NCBI GenBank assembly: GCA_946625125.1
Contig: CAMOSU010000009.1
Span: 1 to 40,229 of the forward strand
DNA from: an uncultured Clostridia bacterium
Lineage (GTDB): Bacteria; Bacillota; Clostridia; Oscillospirales; Oscillospiraceae
Reading direction: 5' to 3'
DNA: 40,229 nucleotides
This document shows, piece after piece, positions 22,266-32,209 of the stretch. A program made the translations under genes and the position numbers. How positions within the stretch are numbered: position 1 is the first letter of the stretch; each line of letters starts with the position of its first letter. Under the pieces are notes generated by a model. The model had not been told where the DNA came from. It searched no databases and was given only the letters and a program-made list of their open reading frames with translations.

Positions 22266-25200
22266 TTACATCTCAAACATGGACACCTGACTGGTGGCAG
22301 GCAGGTCTCCGAAGGCGCCGGCGGCCCGGAGGGTTTCGATGTGGGTCTGAGAGACCTTGGGGCAGGCGGCGGAGAACTCCTCGATGGAGATGAAGGTTTT
22401 GCCCCGGCGGCCCTCCGCAATGTCCTTGGCGGCGTTTTCTCCCAGGCCGGATATGGCCACAAAGGGGGGCAGAAGCTTTCCATCCCGGAGCAGGAACTTC
22501 AGGGCGTCGGATTCATAGACAGACACAGGCAGAAACTCAAAGCCCCGGAGATAAAACTCGTAGACCACCTCCAGGGTGGTGAGGAGCTGATCGTCCTTGT
22601 CCGTGCGGTTTTCCATTTTCTGAATGCCCTCCAGGGCAGCCAGACATTCCTCCTTGCCCCGGCACATCATGGCGGCGTCAAAGCCCCCCTTCTGACTGCG
22701 GCGGTAGAAATAGGCCGCGTAGAAGGCCAGGGGCTCATGGACCTTGAACCAGGCGATGCGGAAGGCCATCATGACGTAGGCCACCGCGTGGGCCTTGGGA
22801 AAGAGGTATTTGATTTTCTTGCAGGAGCCGATGTACCAGGCGGGAACCCCGGCGGCGATCATCTCCTCCTCCGCCCCCTCCGGCAGTCCCCGGCCCTTCC
22901 GCACCGCCTCCATGATCTTGAAGGAGCGCTTGTCCGGCATGCCGCACTGAATGAGATAGTTCATAATGTCGTCCCGGCAGCCAATGGCCTGGGAGACGGA
23001 GGCGGTTTTGGAGAGGATCAGATCCCGGGCGTTGCCCAGCCACACGTCGGTGCCGTGGGAGAAGCCGGAGAGCCGGATCAGCACGTCAAACTGGGTGGGC
23101 TGGGTTTCCTTCAGCATGCCCCGGGTAAAGCCAGTGCCGAACTCGGGAATGCCCACGGCTCCGGTCTCCCCAAGGATGGGGTCGTTCTTGTAGCCCAGCA
23201 CCTCGGAGGAGGTAAAGATGGACATGGTGGCCTTGTCGTCCAGGGGAATCTTCTGGGGATCCACCCCGGTCATATCCTGGAGCATCCGGATCATGGTGGG
23301 ATCATCGTGGCCCAGCATATCCAGCTTCAGCAGGTTTTCCTCCATGGGGTGATAGTCGTAGTGGGTGGTGATCCACTCGGATTCGTGGTCGTCCGCCGGG
23401 TGCTGTACCGGGCAGAAGTCCCAGATCTGATTTTCCTGAGGAATGACCACCAGACCGCCGGGGTGCTGACCGGAGGTGCGCTTGACTCCCACGCAGCCGG
23501 AGGCCAGACGGGTTTCTTCGGCGCGGCTGGCCTTGCGATCCCGCTCGGAGAGATACTTTTTCACATAGCCAAAGGCGGTCTTTTCCGCCACGTCCCCGAT
23601 GGTGCCGGCCCGGAAAACGTGGGACTTGCCGAACATTTCCACGCAGAAGGCATGGGCCTTGGCCTGGTATTCCCCGGAGAAGTTCAGGTCGATGTCCGGT
23701 ACCTTGTCGCCGCCGAAGCCCAAAAAGGTTTCAAAGGGAATGCCGAAGCCGTCCTTTTCAAAGCGGCTTCCGCATTTTGGGCAGACCGCGTCCGGCAGGT
23801 CCGCCCCGCAGCCGCAGCCCTGAGGTACCTCAAAGCTGGTATATTTACAGTCGGGATTGGGACAGCGGTAGTGGGGGGGCAGGGAGTTGACCTCCGTAAT
23901 GCCGGACATATAGGCCACCAGAGAGGAGCCCACAGAGCCCCTGGAGCCCACCAGATAGCCGTGCTCCAGGGAATTCTGCACCAGCTTTTGAGCGGAAATA
24001 TAAATCACATCGTAGTGGCAGTTGATGATGTCTCCCAGCTCTGTCTCCACCCGCTTCGAGATGAGCTCCGGCGGGTTTTCCCCGTAGAGCCGGTGAAGCT
24101 TGCCGTACACCAGAGATTTCAAATCCTCCACGGAGTTTTCGATTTTGGGGGCGTAGAGATTGTGGGGCAGAGGCCGGACCCAGTCGCACATGTCGGCAAT
24201 CAGGTTGGTGTTTTTCACCACCACCTCATAGGCCTTCTCCTTCCCCAGATAGGAAAACTCCTCCAGCATTTCCTCGGTGGTGCGGAAGTAGAGAGGATTC
24301 GGGCGGTCGCAGTCGTCAAAGCCCTTGGAGGCCAGGAGAATCCGCCGAAAGACCTCGTCCTCGGGGTTCAGGAAGTGGACGTCTCCCGTGGCGCACACGG
24401 GCTTGTCCAGATCCTCGCCCAGCCGCACCACGCTGCGGTTGAAATCCTTCAGCTCCTCCTCGGACTCCGCCAGACCCTGTGAAAGCATAAAGCGGTTGTT
24501 TGCAAGGGGCTGAATCTCCAGGAAGTCGTAGAATCCGGCGATTTTTTGCAGGCTTTCCCAGCTCTGCCTGGCGACAATGGCGCTGAACAGCTCTCCGGCC
24601 TCGCAGGCGGAGCCGATGATCAGCCCCTCCCGCCAGCGCAGCAGCTCGGATTTCGGAATCACGGGCGCCCCGTTTCCGCCTCGCCGGGTGTGGAAGTAGT
24701 AGAGATTGGAGTAGGAAATCAGCCGGTAGAGATTCCGCAGACCCAGGGAATTTTTGGCAAAGAGAATGATATGGTGGATGCGCTGGTCCTTGGGGGTGGG
24801 GTGAGAGCCAAAGCTCATGGTCCCCGCCGCGTGGTTTACCGCCTGAAGCCGGTCAATGCCCCGCTCCAGCAGCATCCGGGCGAAGCGGTCATAGAGCAGA
24901 CCGCAGGTAATGGCGTCGTCGGTGGCCCGGTGGTGGGCGAAGTCCGGCAGCTCAAAGTATTCCGCCAGCACGTCCAGCTTTCGCTTGGTGAACTGGGGCA
25001 GCAGATCATAGGCCAGTCCCAGAGTGTCCACACAGGTGGGCTGGAAGGGAAGATTGAGTCGGCGGCAGGCCGCCTTGATCATGCTTAAATCATAATTGGC
25101 GTTGTGGGCCACCAGGGGCAGCTCTCCGCAAAAGTCCAGAAAGGCGGTGACGGCCTCCCGCTCTGAGGGAGCTCCCACCAGCATTTCGTCGGTGATGCCG

Positions 25201-26648
25201 GTGAGCTCGATGATGGTGTCCGACAGCAGGCGCTGGGGGTCCACGAAGGTATTGAACTTCTCTAAAACCTGATCTCCCCGCATTCGGGCGGCGCCAATCT
25301 CAATCAGGCGGTCCCGCTCGGCGGAGAGGCCTGTGGCCTCCACGTCAAAGGCCACAAATTCCCCGTTCAGAGGGGCGTCCCGGTCCCCGTAAACGCAGGT
25401 CCGATAGGTTTTGACGGACTCCGGGGTGCCGTCTGTGTCGATGTCGTTGATGAAATAGCCCTCGCAGCCGTAGAGGATCTTGATGGGCTCCTCTGTCCCG
25501 GCGATTTTGGTTTTGGAATTTGCCAGAGCGTCGGTGAAGGAATGGGTGACGCCGTGGTCTGTGATGGCAACGGCCCTGTGGCCCCACTTGGCAGCCTGGG
25601 CAATGAGCTCTCCGGTGTCGGTAAGGGCGTCCATGGCGGACATTTTGGTGTGCAGATGCAGCTCCACCCGCTTTTCCGGGGCCTTGTCCTGCCGGGTGGG
25701 GCGGGGAAGCTCCTTGATGGAATAGGGCTGAATCACCAGCTCATTGTCATAGCGGCTGACTGTGACCTTGCCGAAGACCCGGATATAGCTGCCGGGCTTG
25801 TGCTTTTTGGGATTGGGGGCGTGAATGGCGTCCAGAATGGGCCGGGCTTTGTTTTCCTCCATGTATTGATTGACGCACACGGAACCGCTGTGATCCGTCA
25901 TATAGAAGCTGACGACCCAGGCCTTGGCCTTGCTCAGCTCCTTGTGGTTCACGGCAAAAACCTCTCCCTCCACGCAGACCTTGAACATGTCCACATTCAG
26001 CTCCGACATGGGAACCGGCTCCTGGAAGAAGGGCTTGCCGAAGATCATATCCGGATTCTGGGTTTGCTCCTTGGGCGCCCGCTCCGGGGCGGCTTTCAGG
26101 ACGGGGACCGGATCGCGCTCCTGGGCCTCCTCCCGAAGCCGTTCCGTTTCCGCAAACAGCTCCTCGGCGCTGAGCTCCTTGCCTCCGTGAAGCTCCAGAT
26201 GAACCGGGGTTTCAAAGCATTCGGAGAGCCATTCCTCCGCCCGGTGCAGATGGGGCTTGAGCTCCGCCAGGCCGTTCCCCAGGAGATGGCCGTGGAGGGT
26301 GCAGCCCTCCGCCTCCCAGCGGCAGCCCGCCAGAGTGGCGAGGGCCGGAGGATAAAAGCCCGCCAGCAGCCCCGCCAGGTCGGAAAAATCCATCTGGCCC
26401 AGGAGGGAAGGGTCGTACCGGGGCTCCAGGTCGATCCGGCGCAGCTCGTAGCTCTCCCGGATGAGCTGCTCAGCCCGGGTCAGGACGCGCAGGGGGATAT
26501 AGACCTGACTGCGGAGGCAAAGGCGAATCTCCCGTTCCCGGACCTTGAGATCGACGTTTTCCACGGTATTCTGTTCTAACAGCGCCTTGGCTTCCTCCCC
26601 CAGCTCCAGGCCGGAGAAGAGGGCAAGCAGGTTCATCGTATCTTTCAT
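22266..26648 (-). CDS. polC: DNA polymerase III alpha subunit, PolC type
   Basis: The product is 1460 residues, the usual size for Gram-positive PolC, the main replicative polymerase. In order: N-terminal domains (1-210), an OB fold (about 215-315), a PHP domain starting [18 protein letters not shown] (about 329) interrupted by the 3'-5' exonuclease ([22 protein letters not shown]), a zinc-binding segment ([20 protein letters not shown]) and the polymerase core with [12 protein letters not shown]. The ATG at 26648 has a weak ribosome site; the ATG 12 bases further in is an alternative. ispG precedes it with a hairpin in the short gap. Confidence 0.97.
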   Translation of the reverse strand: MKDTMNLLALFSGLELGEEAKALLEQNTVENVDLKVREREIRLCLRSQVYIPLRVLTRAEQLIRESYELRRIDLEPRYDPSLLGQMDFSDLAGLLAGFYPPALATLAGCRWEAEGCTLHGHLLGNGLAELKPHLHRAEEWLSECFETPVHLELHGGKELSAEELFAETERLREEAQERDPVPVLKAAPERAPKEQTQNPDMIFGKPFFQEPVPMSELNVDMFKVCVEGEVFAVNHKELSKAKAWVVSFYMTDHSGSVCVNQYMEENKARPILDAIHAPNPKKHKPGSYIRVFGKVTVSRYDNELVIQPYSIKELPRPTRQDKAPEKRVELHLHTKMSAMDALTDTGELIAQAAKWGHRAVAITDHGVTHSFTDALANSKTKIAGTEEPIKILYGCEGYFINDIDTDGTPESVKTYRTCVYGDRDAPLNGEFVAFDVEATGLSAERDRLIEIGAARMRGDQVLEKFNTFVDPQRLLSDTIIELTGITDEMLVGAPSEREAVTAFLDFCGELPLVAHNANYDLSMIKAACRRLNLPFQPTCVDTLGLAYDLLPQFTKRKLDVLAEYFELPDFAHHRATDDAITCGLLYDRFARMLLERGIDRLQAVNHAAGTMSFGSHPTPKDQRIHHIILFAKNSLGLRNLYRLISYSNLYYFHTRRGGNGAPVIPKSELLRWREGLIIGSACEAGELFSAIVARQSWESLQKIAGFYDFLEIQPLANNRFMLSQGLAESEEELKDFNRSVVRLGEDLDKPVCATGDVHFLNPEDEVFRRILLASKGFDDCDRPNPLYFRTTEEMLEEFSYLGKEKAYEVVVKNTNLIADMCDWVRPLPHNLYAPKIENSVEDLKSLVYGKLHRLYGENPPELISKRVETELGDIINCHYDVIYISAQKLVQNSLEHGYLVGSRGSVGSSLVAYMSGITEVNSLPPHYRCPNPDCKYTSFEVPQGCGCGADLPDAVCPKCGSRFEKDGFGIPFETFLGFGGDKVPDIDLNFSGEYQAKAHAFCVEMFGKSHVFRAGTIGDVAEKTAFGYVKKYLSERDRKASRAEETRLASGCVGVKRTSGQHPGGLVVIPQENQIWDFCPVQHPADDHESEWITTHYDYHPMEENLLKLDMLGHDDPTMIRMLQDMTGVDPQKIPLDDKATMSIFTSSEVLGYKNDPILGETGAVGIPEFGTGFTRGMLKETQPTQFDVLIRLSGFSHGTDVWLGNARDLILSKTASVSQAIGCRDDIMNYLIQCGMPDKRSFKIMEAVRKGRGLPEGAEEEMIAAGVPAWYIGSCKKIKYLFPKAHAVAYVMMAFRIAWFKVHEPLAFYAAYFYRRSQKGGFDAAMMCRGKEECLAALEGIQKMENRTDKDDQLLTTLEVVYEFYLRGFEFLPVSVYESDALKFLLRDGKLLPPFVAISGLGENAAKDIAEGRRGKTFISIEEFSAACPKVSQTHIETLRAAGAFGDLPATSQVSMFEM

Positions 26649-26660
26649 GCTTCTATGTCA

Positions 26661-26679
26661 GGACGGCCCGCAGCCGTCC
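26661..26679. repeat. Single REP-like hairpin between ispG and polC
   Basis: GGACGGC-ccgca-GCCGTCC has the same stem as the array at 39751, but without the GTAG foot. It fills most of the 36-base gap between the two genes. Confidence 0.7.
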
Positions 26680-26684
26680 GCGGT

Positions 26685-27722
26685 TTACAGTTCGTCAATG
26701 TATCGCAGCAGGGCGGGCAAAAGCTCCTCGTAGGGCAGCTTTTCCTTGAGCTGGCCCTTTACGAACAACACGCCGCAGCCGTCGCCTCCGGCCACTCCCA
26801 CGTCGGCCTCCCGGGCCTCCCCTGGGCCGTTGACCACGCAGCCCATCACCGCCACGGTCAGGGGCTTTTTGCAGTCCTTGAGGGCTTCCTCCACCCGGTT
26901 GGCCAGACCGATGAGGTCAATCTGGGTTCTTCCGCAGGTGGGACAGGAGACGATGTTGACCCCCTCCCGCCGCAGACCGGCGGCCTTCAAAATGGCCTTG
27001 GCGGCCGTAACCTCCTTCACCGGATCGGCGGTGAGGGAAACCCGCATGGTGTCTCCGATGCCCATGCACAGCAGACCGCCGATGCCCATGGCGGATTTGA
27101 TGGTTCCCATGTACTCGGTGCCGGTCTCGGTGACTCCTACGTGGAGGGGATAATCCGAGCGCTGGGAAAAGAGCCGGTAGGACTCCATCATCAAGGGGAC
27201 GGAGGAGGATTTCATGGACACGCAGCTATCGTAGAAGCCGTATTTCTCCAGCAGGCGGAGATGACCGAAGGCGGAGTCCACCAGAGCCTCCGGGGTGGGA
27301 TGGCCGTACTTTTCCAGCAGCTCCTTTTCCAGACTGCCGCCGTTGACCCCCACCCGGATGGGAATGTGGTGCGCCTTGCAGCAGTCCACCACGGCCTTCA
27401 CCCGATCCTCGCCCCCGATGTTGCCGGGATTGATGCGGATTTTGGCCGCGCCGTTTTCCGCGGCGGCAATGGCGCAGCGATAGTCAAAGTGGATGTCCGC
27501 CACCAGAGGCAGGGGACTTCGGGCGGCAATCTCCCCGAAGCTCCGGGCGGCCTCCAGGGTCGGTACCGTGAGCCGGACGATTTCACAGCCCGCGGTGTAG
27601 AGGGCCTTGATCTGGGACAGACTGCCCTCCACGTCGGTGGTTTTGGTGTTGCACATGGATTGAATGGAAACCGGCGCGCCGCCGCCGATCAGGACGCTGC
27701 CGACTTTTATCTGTTTTGTCAT
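26685..27722 (-). CDS. ispG: 4-hydroxy-3-methylbut-2-en-1-yl diphosphate synthase
   Basis: The product is 345 residues. It catalyses the penultimate step of the MEP isoprenoid pathway using a [4Fe-4S] cluster. Cluster cysteines are visible in VSCPTCGRTQID and MGCVVNGPGEA. The N-terminal VGGGAPVSIQSMCNT type motif appears as IGGGAPVSIQSMCNTKTTD. The ATG at 27722 has AGAGG eight bases upstream; the track start at 27803 would add a repeat-derived leader. The neighbours rseP, dxr, cdsA and polC make up a conserved clostridial cluster. Confidence 0.97.
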   Translation of the reverse strand: MTKQIKVGSVLIGGGAPVSIQSMCNTKTTDVEGSLSQIKALYTAGCEIVRLTVPTLEAARSFGEIAARSPLPLVADIHFDYRCAIAAAENGAAKIRINPGNIGGEDRVKAVVDCCKAHHIPIRVGVNGGSLEKELLEKYGHPTPEALVDSAFGHLRLLEKYGFYDSCVSMKSSSVPLMMESYRLFSQRSDYPLHVGVTETGTEYMGTIKSAMGIGGLLCMGIGDTMRVSLTADPVKEVTAAKAILKAAGLRREGVNIVSCPTCGRTQIDLIGLANRVEEALKDCKKPLTVAVMGCVVNGPGEAREADVGVAGGDGCGVLFVKGQLKEKLPYEELLPALLRYIDEL

Positions 27723-27779
27723 AATCATACCTCTGCTGTAAACGCAAAACGGTTTTGTGATTGATTTAGTTCGCTGCAT

Positions 27780-27992
27780 AGAAGGGGGCGCGCGGGCCCA
27801 CACCGCGCGCCCTTACGGGCGTGGTACGGCGGGACGGGGAAACCGTCCCCTACGGGCGGGTCATTCTGAGCGAAGCGAAGAATCCGCGTCCCCCGTCCCC
27901 TGATGCCTGGTGACTCGTCGGTGCGGGGTGCGGCGGGCCGATGCGGGCATACTTCGTGACGCTCCGAGTTCGGCCCCTGCGGGCGTGGCGCG
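27780..27992. repeat. Composite repeat-filled gap between rseP and ispG
   Basis: This stretch holds no gene. It contains a GCGCGCGGGC/GCGCGCCC palindrome (about 27789-27812), a GTAG-footed hairpin in - orientation (27831-27853, GGGACGG/CCGTCCC), an intact CATTCTGAGCGAAGCGAAGAATCC repeat (27861-27885), and a CGTGACGC...GCGTCAC inverted repeat next to the rseP stop. Confidence 0.75.
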
Positions 27993-29072
27993 TCACCGGT
28001 TGATAATCATATACACGTCCTTGACGATCAGCACCGCCATGAGACCTAAGAGCAGGATCATAGCGCCCGCGTGGATATAGCCCTCGTATTTGGGGTTGAT
28101 CTTTTTCCCGGTGAGACCGGTATAGACGGTGTTGATCAGCAGAAACAGCACCCGGCCTCCGTCCAGGGCGGGGATGGGGAGCATGTTCATCACAGCCAGA
28201 TTCACAGCGATGAAGGCCGCCAGATACAGCACGTTCAGCACTCCGGCGGAGACGCTGCGGGATTGCTCGCCGGTCTGCACCATCACGTCCACCACGCCCA
28301 CGACGCCTCCCATGTCCTTCAAGCCGGCCCGCCCGCTGAAAAGATCCGACAGGCCATACCAGACCATCCGGGCGAAATCCACGCACTGATAGGCGGCAAA
28401 GCGATTGGCATTGGCAAAGCTGGGCTCCGCGAAGTTCCCCAGGGAGATGCCGAAGCGGAGTCTGGTGCCGCCGTTGGCACTGGGAAATTCCCGCTTCTCC
28501 ATGCGGAAATGGGAAAAGCGCAGCTTTTCTCCGTTGCGGATCACCACCAGCTCCACGTCCGTGGGGTCAAAGCGGTCGGCCAGCAGATCAAAGTCCTCCC
28601 GCATGAAGGTGCGTCTGCCGTTGATGGAATAAAACTGGTCTCCCACCTGGAGTCCCTGCTCCGACAGAGCGCTGCCGGGGTCAAAGCCGGTGATCTCCGT
28701 GGTCTGCATATAGAAGGAGGAACCGGCCAGACCAAAGAGCAGAGCCATAACCACAAAGCCGGTGAGAAGATTCATAAAGGACCCGGCGCAGAGAATGATG
28801 AGCCGCTTCCACCATTTGGCGGCGGTGAAGGCTCTGGGGTCTCCCGTGGCCTCGTCCTCTCCCTCCATGGCGCAGTAGCCTCCAATGGGAATCAGCCGGA
28901 AGGAATACTGGGTTTCTCCCCGCTTCCAGCCAAAGAGCCGGGGACCCATATTAATCGCGAACTCATTGACCCGCACACCGCAGAGCTTGGCGGTGAGAAA
29001 GTGACCAAACTCATGGATGAAGATCAGAAAGCCGAAAATGAGGATGGCCAATAGAATATAGAATGCTGTCAT
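27993..29072 (-). CDS. rseP: Site-2 membrane zinc protease RseP/RasP
   Basis: The product is 359 residues. The zinc motif HEFGH lies at residues 20-24 in the first membrane helix, a PDZ domain follows (about 125-190: GLQVGDQFYSINGR), and the second active-site segment is PALDGGRVLF near the C-terminus. Such proteases cut membrane-bound anti-sigma factors and signal-peptide remnants. It lies between dxr (30 bases upstream) and ispG, as in many Firmicutes. Confidence 0.96.
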   Translation of the reverse strand: MTAFYILLAILIFGFLIFIHEFGHFLTAKLCGVRVNEFAINMGPRLFGWKRGETQYSFRLIPIGGYCAMEGEDEATGDPRAFTAAKWWKRLIILCAGSFMNLLTGFVVMALLFGLAGSSFYMQTTEITGFDPGSALSEQGLQVGDQFYSINGRRTFMREDFDLLADRFDPTDVELVVIRNGEKLRFSHFRMEKREFPSANGGTRLRFGISLGNFAEPSFANANRFAAYQCVDFARMVWYGLSDLFSGRAGLKDMGGVVGVVDVMVQTGEQSRSVSAGVLNVLYLAAFIAVNLAVMNMLPIPALDGGRVLFLLINTVYTGLTGKKINPKYEGYIHAGAMILLLGLMAVLIVKDVYMIINR

Positions 29073-29102
29073 TTTTCAAAAAACCTTTCATGATTCCAAA
29101 TA

Positions 29103-30245
29103 TCAGAGTTCTATAACCGCGCGGCGGGCCAGCCGGTCCGCCTCCAGAATCTGTTCCAGGCTGGGATTCGGCGTAAACGGCACCCGGTCCAGAGCCTTCT
29201 GTACCAGGGCAGGGATGTCATAGAAGCCAATCTCCCGCCCCAGGAAACGGGCCACGGCGACTTCGTTGGCTCCGTTCATCACAGCGCAGGCTGTGCCGCC
29301 CTGCTTTGCTACGGCCCGGGCAATGGCGAAGCAGGGGAAGGCCTCAGAGTCCGGGGCGGCGAAGCTCAGAGGCGGGCAGGACAGCAGATCCAGCCCGGGG
29401 GCGGGATTCTCCACCCGATTGGGATAGGTCAGCGCAAGCTGAATGGGAATCCGCATGTCCGGCACGCCCAATTGGGCCAGCATGGCCCCGTCCCGGTATT
29501 CCACCAGGGAGTGTACGATGGACTGCCGATGAATTACCACGTCCACCTGCTCCGGGGGCAGCTCGTACAGCCGCATGGCCTCAATGACCTCCAGCCCCTT
29601 GTTCATCAGGGTGGCGCAGTCCACGGTGATCTTTTCGCCCATTTTCCAGTTGGGATGCCGCAGGGCGTCGTCCCGGGTGACGTGGGTCAGCTCCTCCCGG
29701 TTTTTGCCGAAGAAGGGGCCGCCGGAGCAGGTGAGAATCACCCGCTGGATCTCCCCCCGGTCCCGGTTCCCCATGAGGCACTGGAAAATCGCGGAGTGCT
29801 CCGAGTCCACGGGAATGATCTCCGCGCCCCGGGCTTTGGCGGTCCGCATAACCAGTTCCCCGGCGCAGACCATGGTTTCCTTGTTGGCAAGTCCGATGCG
29901 CTTGCCCCGCTCCAGGGCGGCCAGGGTGGGCCGCAGACCCACCATGCCCACCACGGCGGTGATGACGGTATCCGCCTCCTCCGCCGAAGCGGCGGCCATG
30001 AGCCCCGCCTCGCCCCAGAGAATCTCCGGGGCAGGGGAGGGCAGCAGGGCCTTCAAGGCCTCCGCGGCCTCCTTTGTAGCCATGGAAACCAGGCGGGGCC
30101 GGAATTCCCGCACCTGCTCCGCCATGCGCTGGGCGTTGGTTCCGGCGGTGAGGGCGGCGACCCGGACAGGCAGATGCCGCACCACGTCCAGAGTCTGTCT
30201 TCCGATGGAGCCGGTGGAGCCCAGAATGGATAGTGTTTTTGTCAT
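29103..30245 (-). CDS. dxr: 1-deoxy-D-xylulose 5-phosphate reductoisomerase
   Basis: The product is 380 residues, full length. The NADPH-binding start LSILGSTGSIGRQTLDVV, ANKETMVCAGE and the metal/substrate segment PVDSEHSAIFQCL are intact. It makes 2-C-methyl-D-erythritol 4-phosphate in the MEP pathway that IspG later continues. It sits between cdsA and rseP in the conserved order. Confidence 0.97.
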   Translation of the reverse strand: MTKTLSILGSTGSIGRQTLDVVRHLPVRVAALTAGTNAQRMAEQVREFRPRLVSMATKEAAEALKALLPSPAPEILWGEAGLMAAASAEEADTVITAVVGMVGLRPTLAALERGKRIGLANKETMVCAGELVMRTAKARGAEIIPVDSEHSAIFQCLMGNRDRGEIQRVILTCSGGPFFGKNREELTHVTRDDALRHPNWKMGEKITVDCATLMNKGLEVIEAMRLYELPPEQVDVVIHRQSIVHSLVEYRDGAMLAQLGVPDMRIPIQLALTYPNRVENPAPGLDLLSCPPLSFAAPDSEAFPCFAIARAVAKQGGTACAVMNGANEVAVARFLGREIGFYDIPALVQKALDRVPFTPNPSLEQILEADRLARRAVIEL

Positions 30246-30288
30246 ATCATATCACCTGAATTGTTTCATCAGATTTGGTTTTGTCAAT

Positions 30289-30369
30289 CCGTAGGGGCCG
30301 GCGTCCTCGACGGCTCGGACGGATCAGAGAACGGCACGTACGGGGCGTCGAGGACGCCGCCCCCTACGG
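30289..30369. repeat. Palindromic repeat element between cdsA and dxr
   Basis: Two 23-base arms (CCGTAGGGGCCGGCGTCCTC... and its complement) match at 22 of 23 positions and flank 35 bases. Both outer ends carry CCGTAGGGG, the same foot as the hairpin family at 39751. The rest of the 153-base gap shows no gene. Confidence 0.85.
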
Positions 30370-30398
30370 AGGCAGCTCCACAAATCCCAATTACCGCG

Positions 30399-31214
30399 TT
30401 ACTTTACCGCAAAGGGAAGGATCATCAGCAGGAGCTCCACCAGGGGGGCGACGACGGTGGTGGAGTCAAAGCGGTCCAGAATCCCCCCGTGACCCGGGAG
30501 CAGATTCCCGTAATCCTTGATCCTGGCCTGGCGCTTGATGACAGAAAAGCCCAAATCTCCCAGCATGGAGGCGCCCGCGCCCAGAATGCCGTAGACCGCG
30601 CAGAGCAGGTAGTTCACCTTGAAATCGAAGCCAAGCTGTAAAATCAGCCCGTAGAGCAGCATGCCGATCACCCCGGCGGCGGCGCCGCCCAGGGCTCCCT
30701 CCACGGTTTTGTGGGGACTGATGACGGGGCAAAGCTTGTGCTTGCCCAAAGCGCGACCCACAAAATACGCGCCGGAGTCCGGAAGCATGGTGAGGACAAA
30801 GGCGGCGATGATGAAGAACTTGCCGTTCTCCATGACCCGCAGCCGGATCAGAGCCCCCAGCAGGTAGGGAACCGCCAGCCCGGCGAAGACGGCGGTGCAG
30901 ACAGCCTGAAAGCTCAGCTTTGTGTGGGCTGCCAGCATCTCCCCGAACAGGGCGCAGAAGTAGAGCAGCAGAGCGGCGGCCCCCAGAATCCGGGACTGCT
31001 CCAGCCAGCTCCAGAGACAAATCGCCAGAGCCATGCAGGAGGACCAGGCAAACAGGCGGATATGCCTGCAAAACCCTGTCCCGATGAGCAGCTCATGTAC
31101 CGCCAGAATGCACATGGCGGAGACCAGAATGGTGGTTGCCACCGGAGGCAGAAGCAGAACGATCACCAGCAGCAGGGGAAGCCCCACTGCCGCCACCAAA
31201 ATCCGGGTTTTCAA
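30399..31214 (-). CDS. cdsA: Phosphatidate cytidylyltransferase
   Basis: The product is 271 residues with about seven hydrophobic segments. The family signature is present near the C-terminus: SVIKRQARIKDYGNLLPGHGGILDRFDS. It makes CDP-diacylglycerol, the precursor of phospholipids. AAAGGAG lies nine bases before the TTG at 31214; the track TTG at 31223 directly abuts that site and is less likely. The upstream partners uppS and frr usual in this cluster are absent, since a + strand gene lies upstream. Confidence 0.95.
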   Translation of the reverse strand: MKTRILVAAVGLPLLLVIVLLLPPVATTILVSAMCILAVHELLIGTGFCRHIRLFAWSSCMALAICLWSWLEQSRILGAAALLLYFCALFGEMLAAHTKLSFQAVCTAVFAGLAVPYLLGALIRLRVMENGKFFIIAAFVLTMLPDSGAYFVGRALGKHKLCPVISPHKTVEGALGGAAAGVIGMLLYGLILQLGFDFKVNYLLCAVYGILGAGASMLGDLGFSVIKRQARIKDYGNLLPGHGGILDRFDSTTVVAPLVELLLMILPFAVK

Positions 31215-31270
31215 TGCGATCAACTCCTTTGGGGCAAAAATAGTATACGAACCCTTATAAGAATGTATTC

Positions 31271-31299
31271 AGTTTACCACAAAGCAGCTCTTTTGTCAA
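31271..31299 (-). promoter_or_regulatory. Sigma-A promoter of the cdsA-dxr-rseP-ispG-polC block
   Basis: TTGACA and TAAACT with 17 bases between them on the - strand, about 55 bases upstream of cdsA. It is divergent to the promoter at 31355. Confidence 0.7.
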
Positions 31300-31354
31300 T
31301 GCGTGAAGCCCTCCGGTTCCGGAACAGAGGGGCAGGGAAAACTTCTTCTCTCAG

Positions 31355-31383
31355 TTGCATTCCCGGGAGATTTGTGATATGAT
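31355..31383 (+). promoter_or_regulatory. Extended -10 promoter of the TraX-like gene run
   Basis: TTGCAT, 17 bases, then TATGAT preceded by TG one base upstream. No terminator was seen until 36218, so the TraX-like, Card1-like and redox genes may share this transcript. Confidence 0.7.
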
Positions 31384-31423
31384 ACCAAAAACAGAATCCG
31401 TTCGAAGGAGGGAAAAGCACCCC

Positions 31424-32185
31424 ATGAGCGCCTTTTTTCTGAAGCTCTTCGCCGTGGTGTTTATGCTGGTGGATCACCTGGGCATGCTGCTTTACAACCA
31501 CGGGAGAATCGGGTATGAGCTCTACATTCTTATGCGCACCCTGGGGCGCTTCGCATTTCCGACCTATGCCTTCCTGCTGGCGGAGGGCTGGCGTCATCTG
31601 CGCCGGGATCCGAAACGGCTCAGGAGCCACGCCCTGCTGCTGGGCCTGCTGGCGGTGTGCAGCGAGCCCTTCTATGACTGGTTCGGTCACGGAACCCCGG
31701 GTTACACCGCAGCCCAGAGCGTGATGTACACCCTGCTCATTGGTTTTTGCGGGCTGTGGCTGGCAGGGACGGAAAAGGACCGTCCTCTCCGGGCCGGAAT
31801 CTGTCTGGGGAGCATGGCCCTGGCCTTTGGCGTGACCTCAGACTACCGGGCGGCGGGGGTCCTTCTGATTTTTGCCAGCGCCTGGTATCTGGAGCGCTTC
31901 GAGTCCTGGGGCCGCGGCCGGCGGCTGCTGGCCATGCTGGGGGTGATGAGCCTCTATTACCTGTTTTACAACTGGACGAGCTCGGGCTTCGGCGGTCCCG
32001 GAGCCCTTTGGGGCAGTCTGAAGGCCATGAGCTGGTATGGAATTCCGCACCTGCTGTTGGTTCCCATCCTGGCGATGTACAGCGGGGACCGGGGATTCCG
32101 AAGCCGAAGTCTGCACCGCTGCTACCAGTGGTTCTACCCGGCCCATCTGGCCCTGCTCTGCCTGGCGGGACTGCTGTTGGGCTGA
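31424..32185 (+). CDS. TraX family membrane protein
   Basis: The product is 253 residues with six to eight hydrophobic segments. The start FFLKLFAVVFMLVDHLGMLLY and the following LGRFAFPTYAFLLAEGWRHLR are typical of the TraX family, named after the F-pilin N-acetylase. Chromosomal homologues in Firmicutes have no known substrate, and no conjugation genes are present here. GAAGGAGGG lies about 11 bases before the ATG at 31424; the track start at 31355 overlaps the promoter. It ends 24 bases before the Card1-like gene. Confidence 0.85.
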   Translation: MSAFFLKLFAVVFMLVDHLGMLLYNHGRIGYELYILMRTLGRFAFPTYAFLLAEGWRHLRRDPKRLRSHALLLGLLAVCSEPFYDWFGHGTPGYTAAQSVMYTLLIGFCGLWLAGTEKDRPLRAGICLGSMALAFGVTSDYRAAGVLLIFASAWYLERFESWGRGRRLLAMLGVMSLYYLFYNWTSSGFGGPGALWGSLKAMSWYGIPHLLLVPILAMYSGDRGFRSRSLHRCYQWFYPAHLALLCLAGLLLG

Positions 32186-32209
32186 GACCGACTGAAAAGA
32201 GGCGTATCA

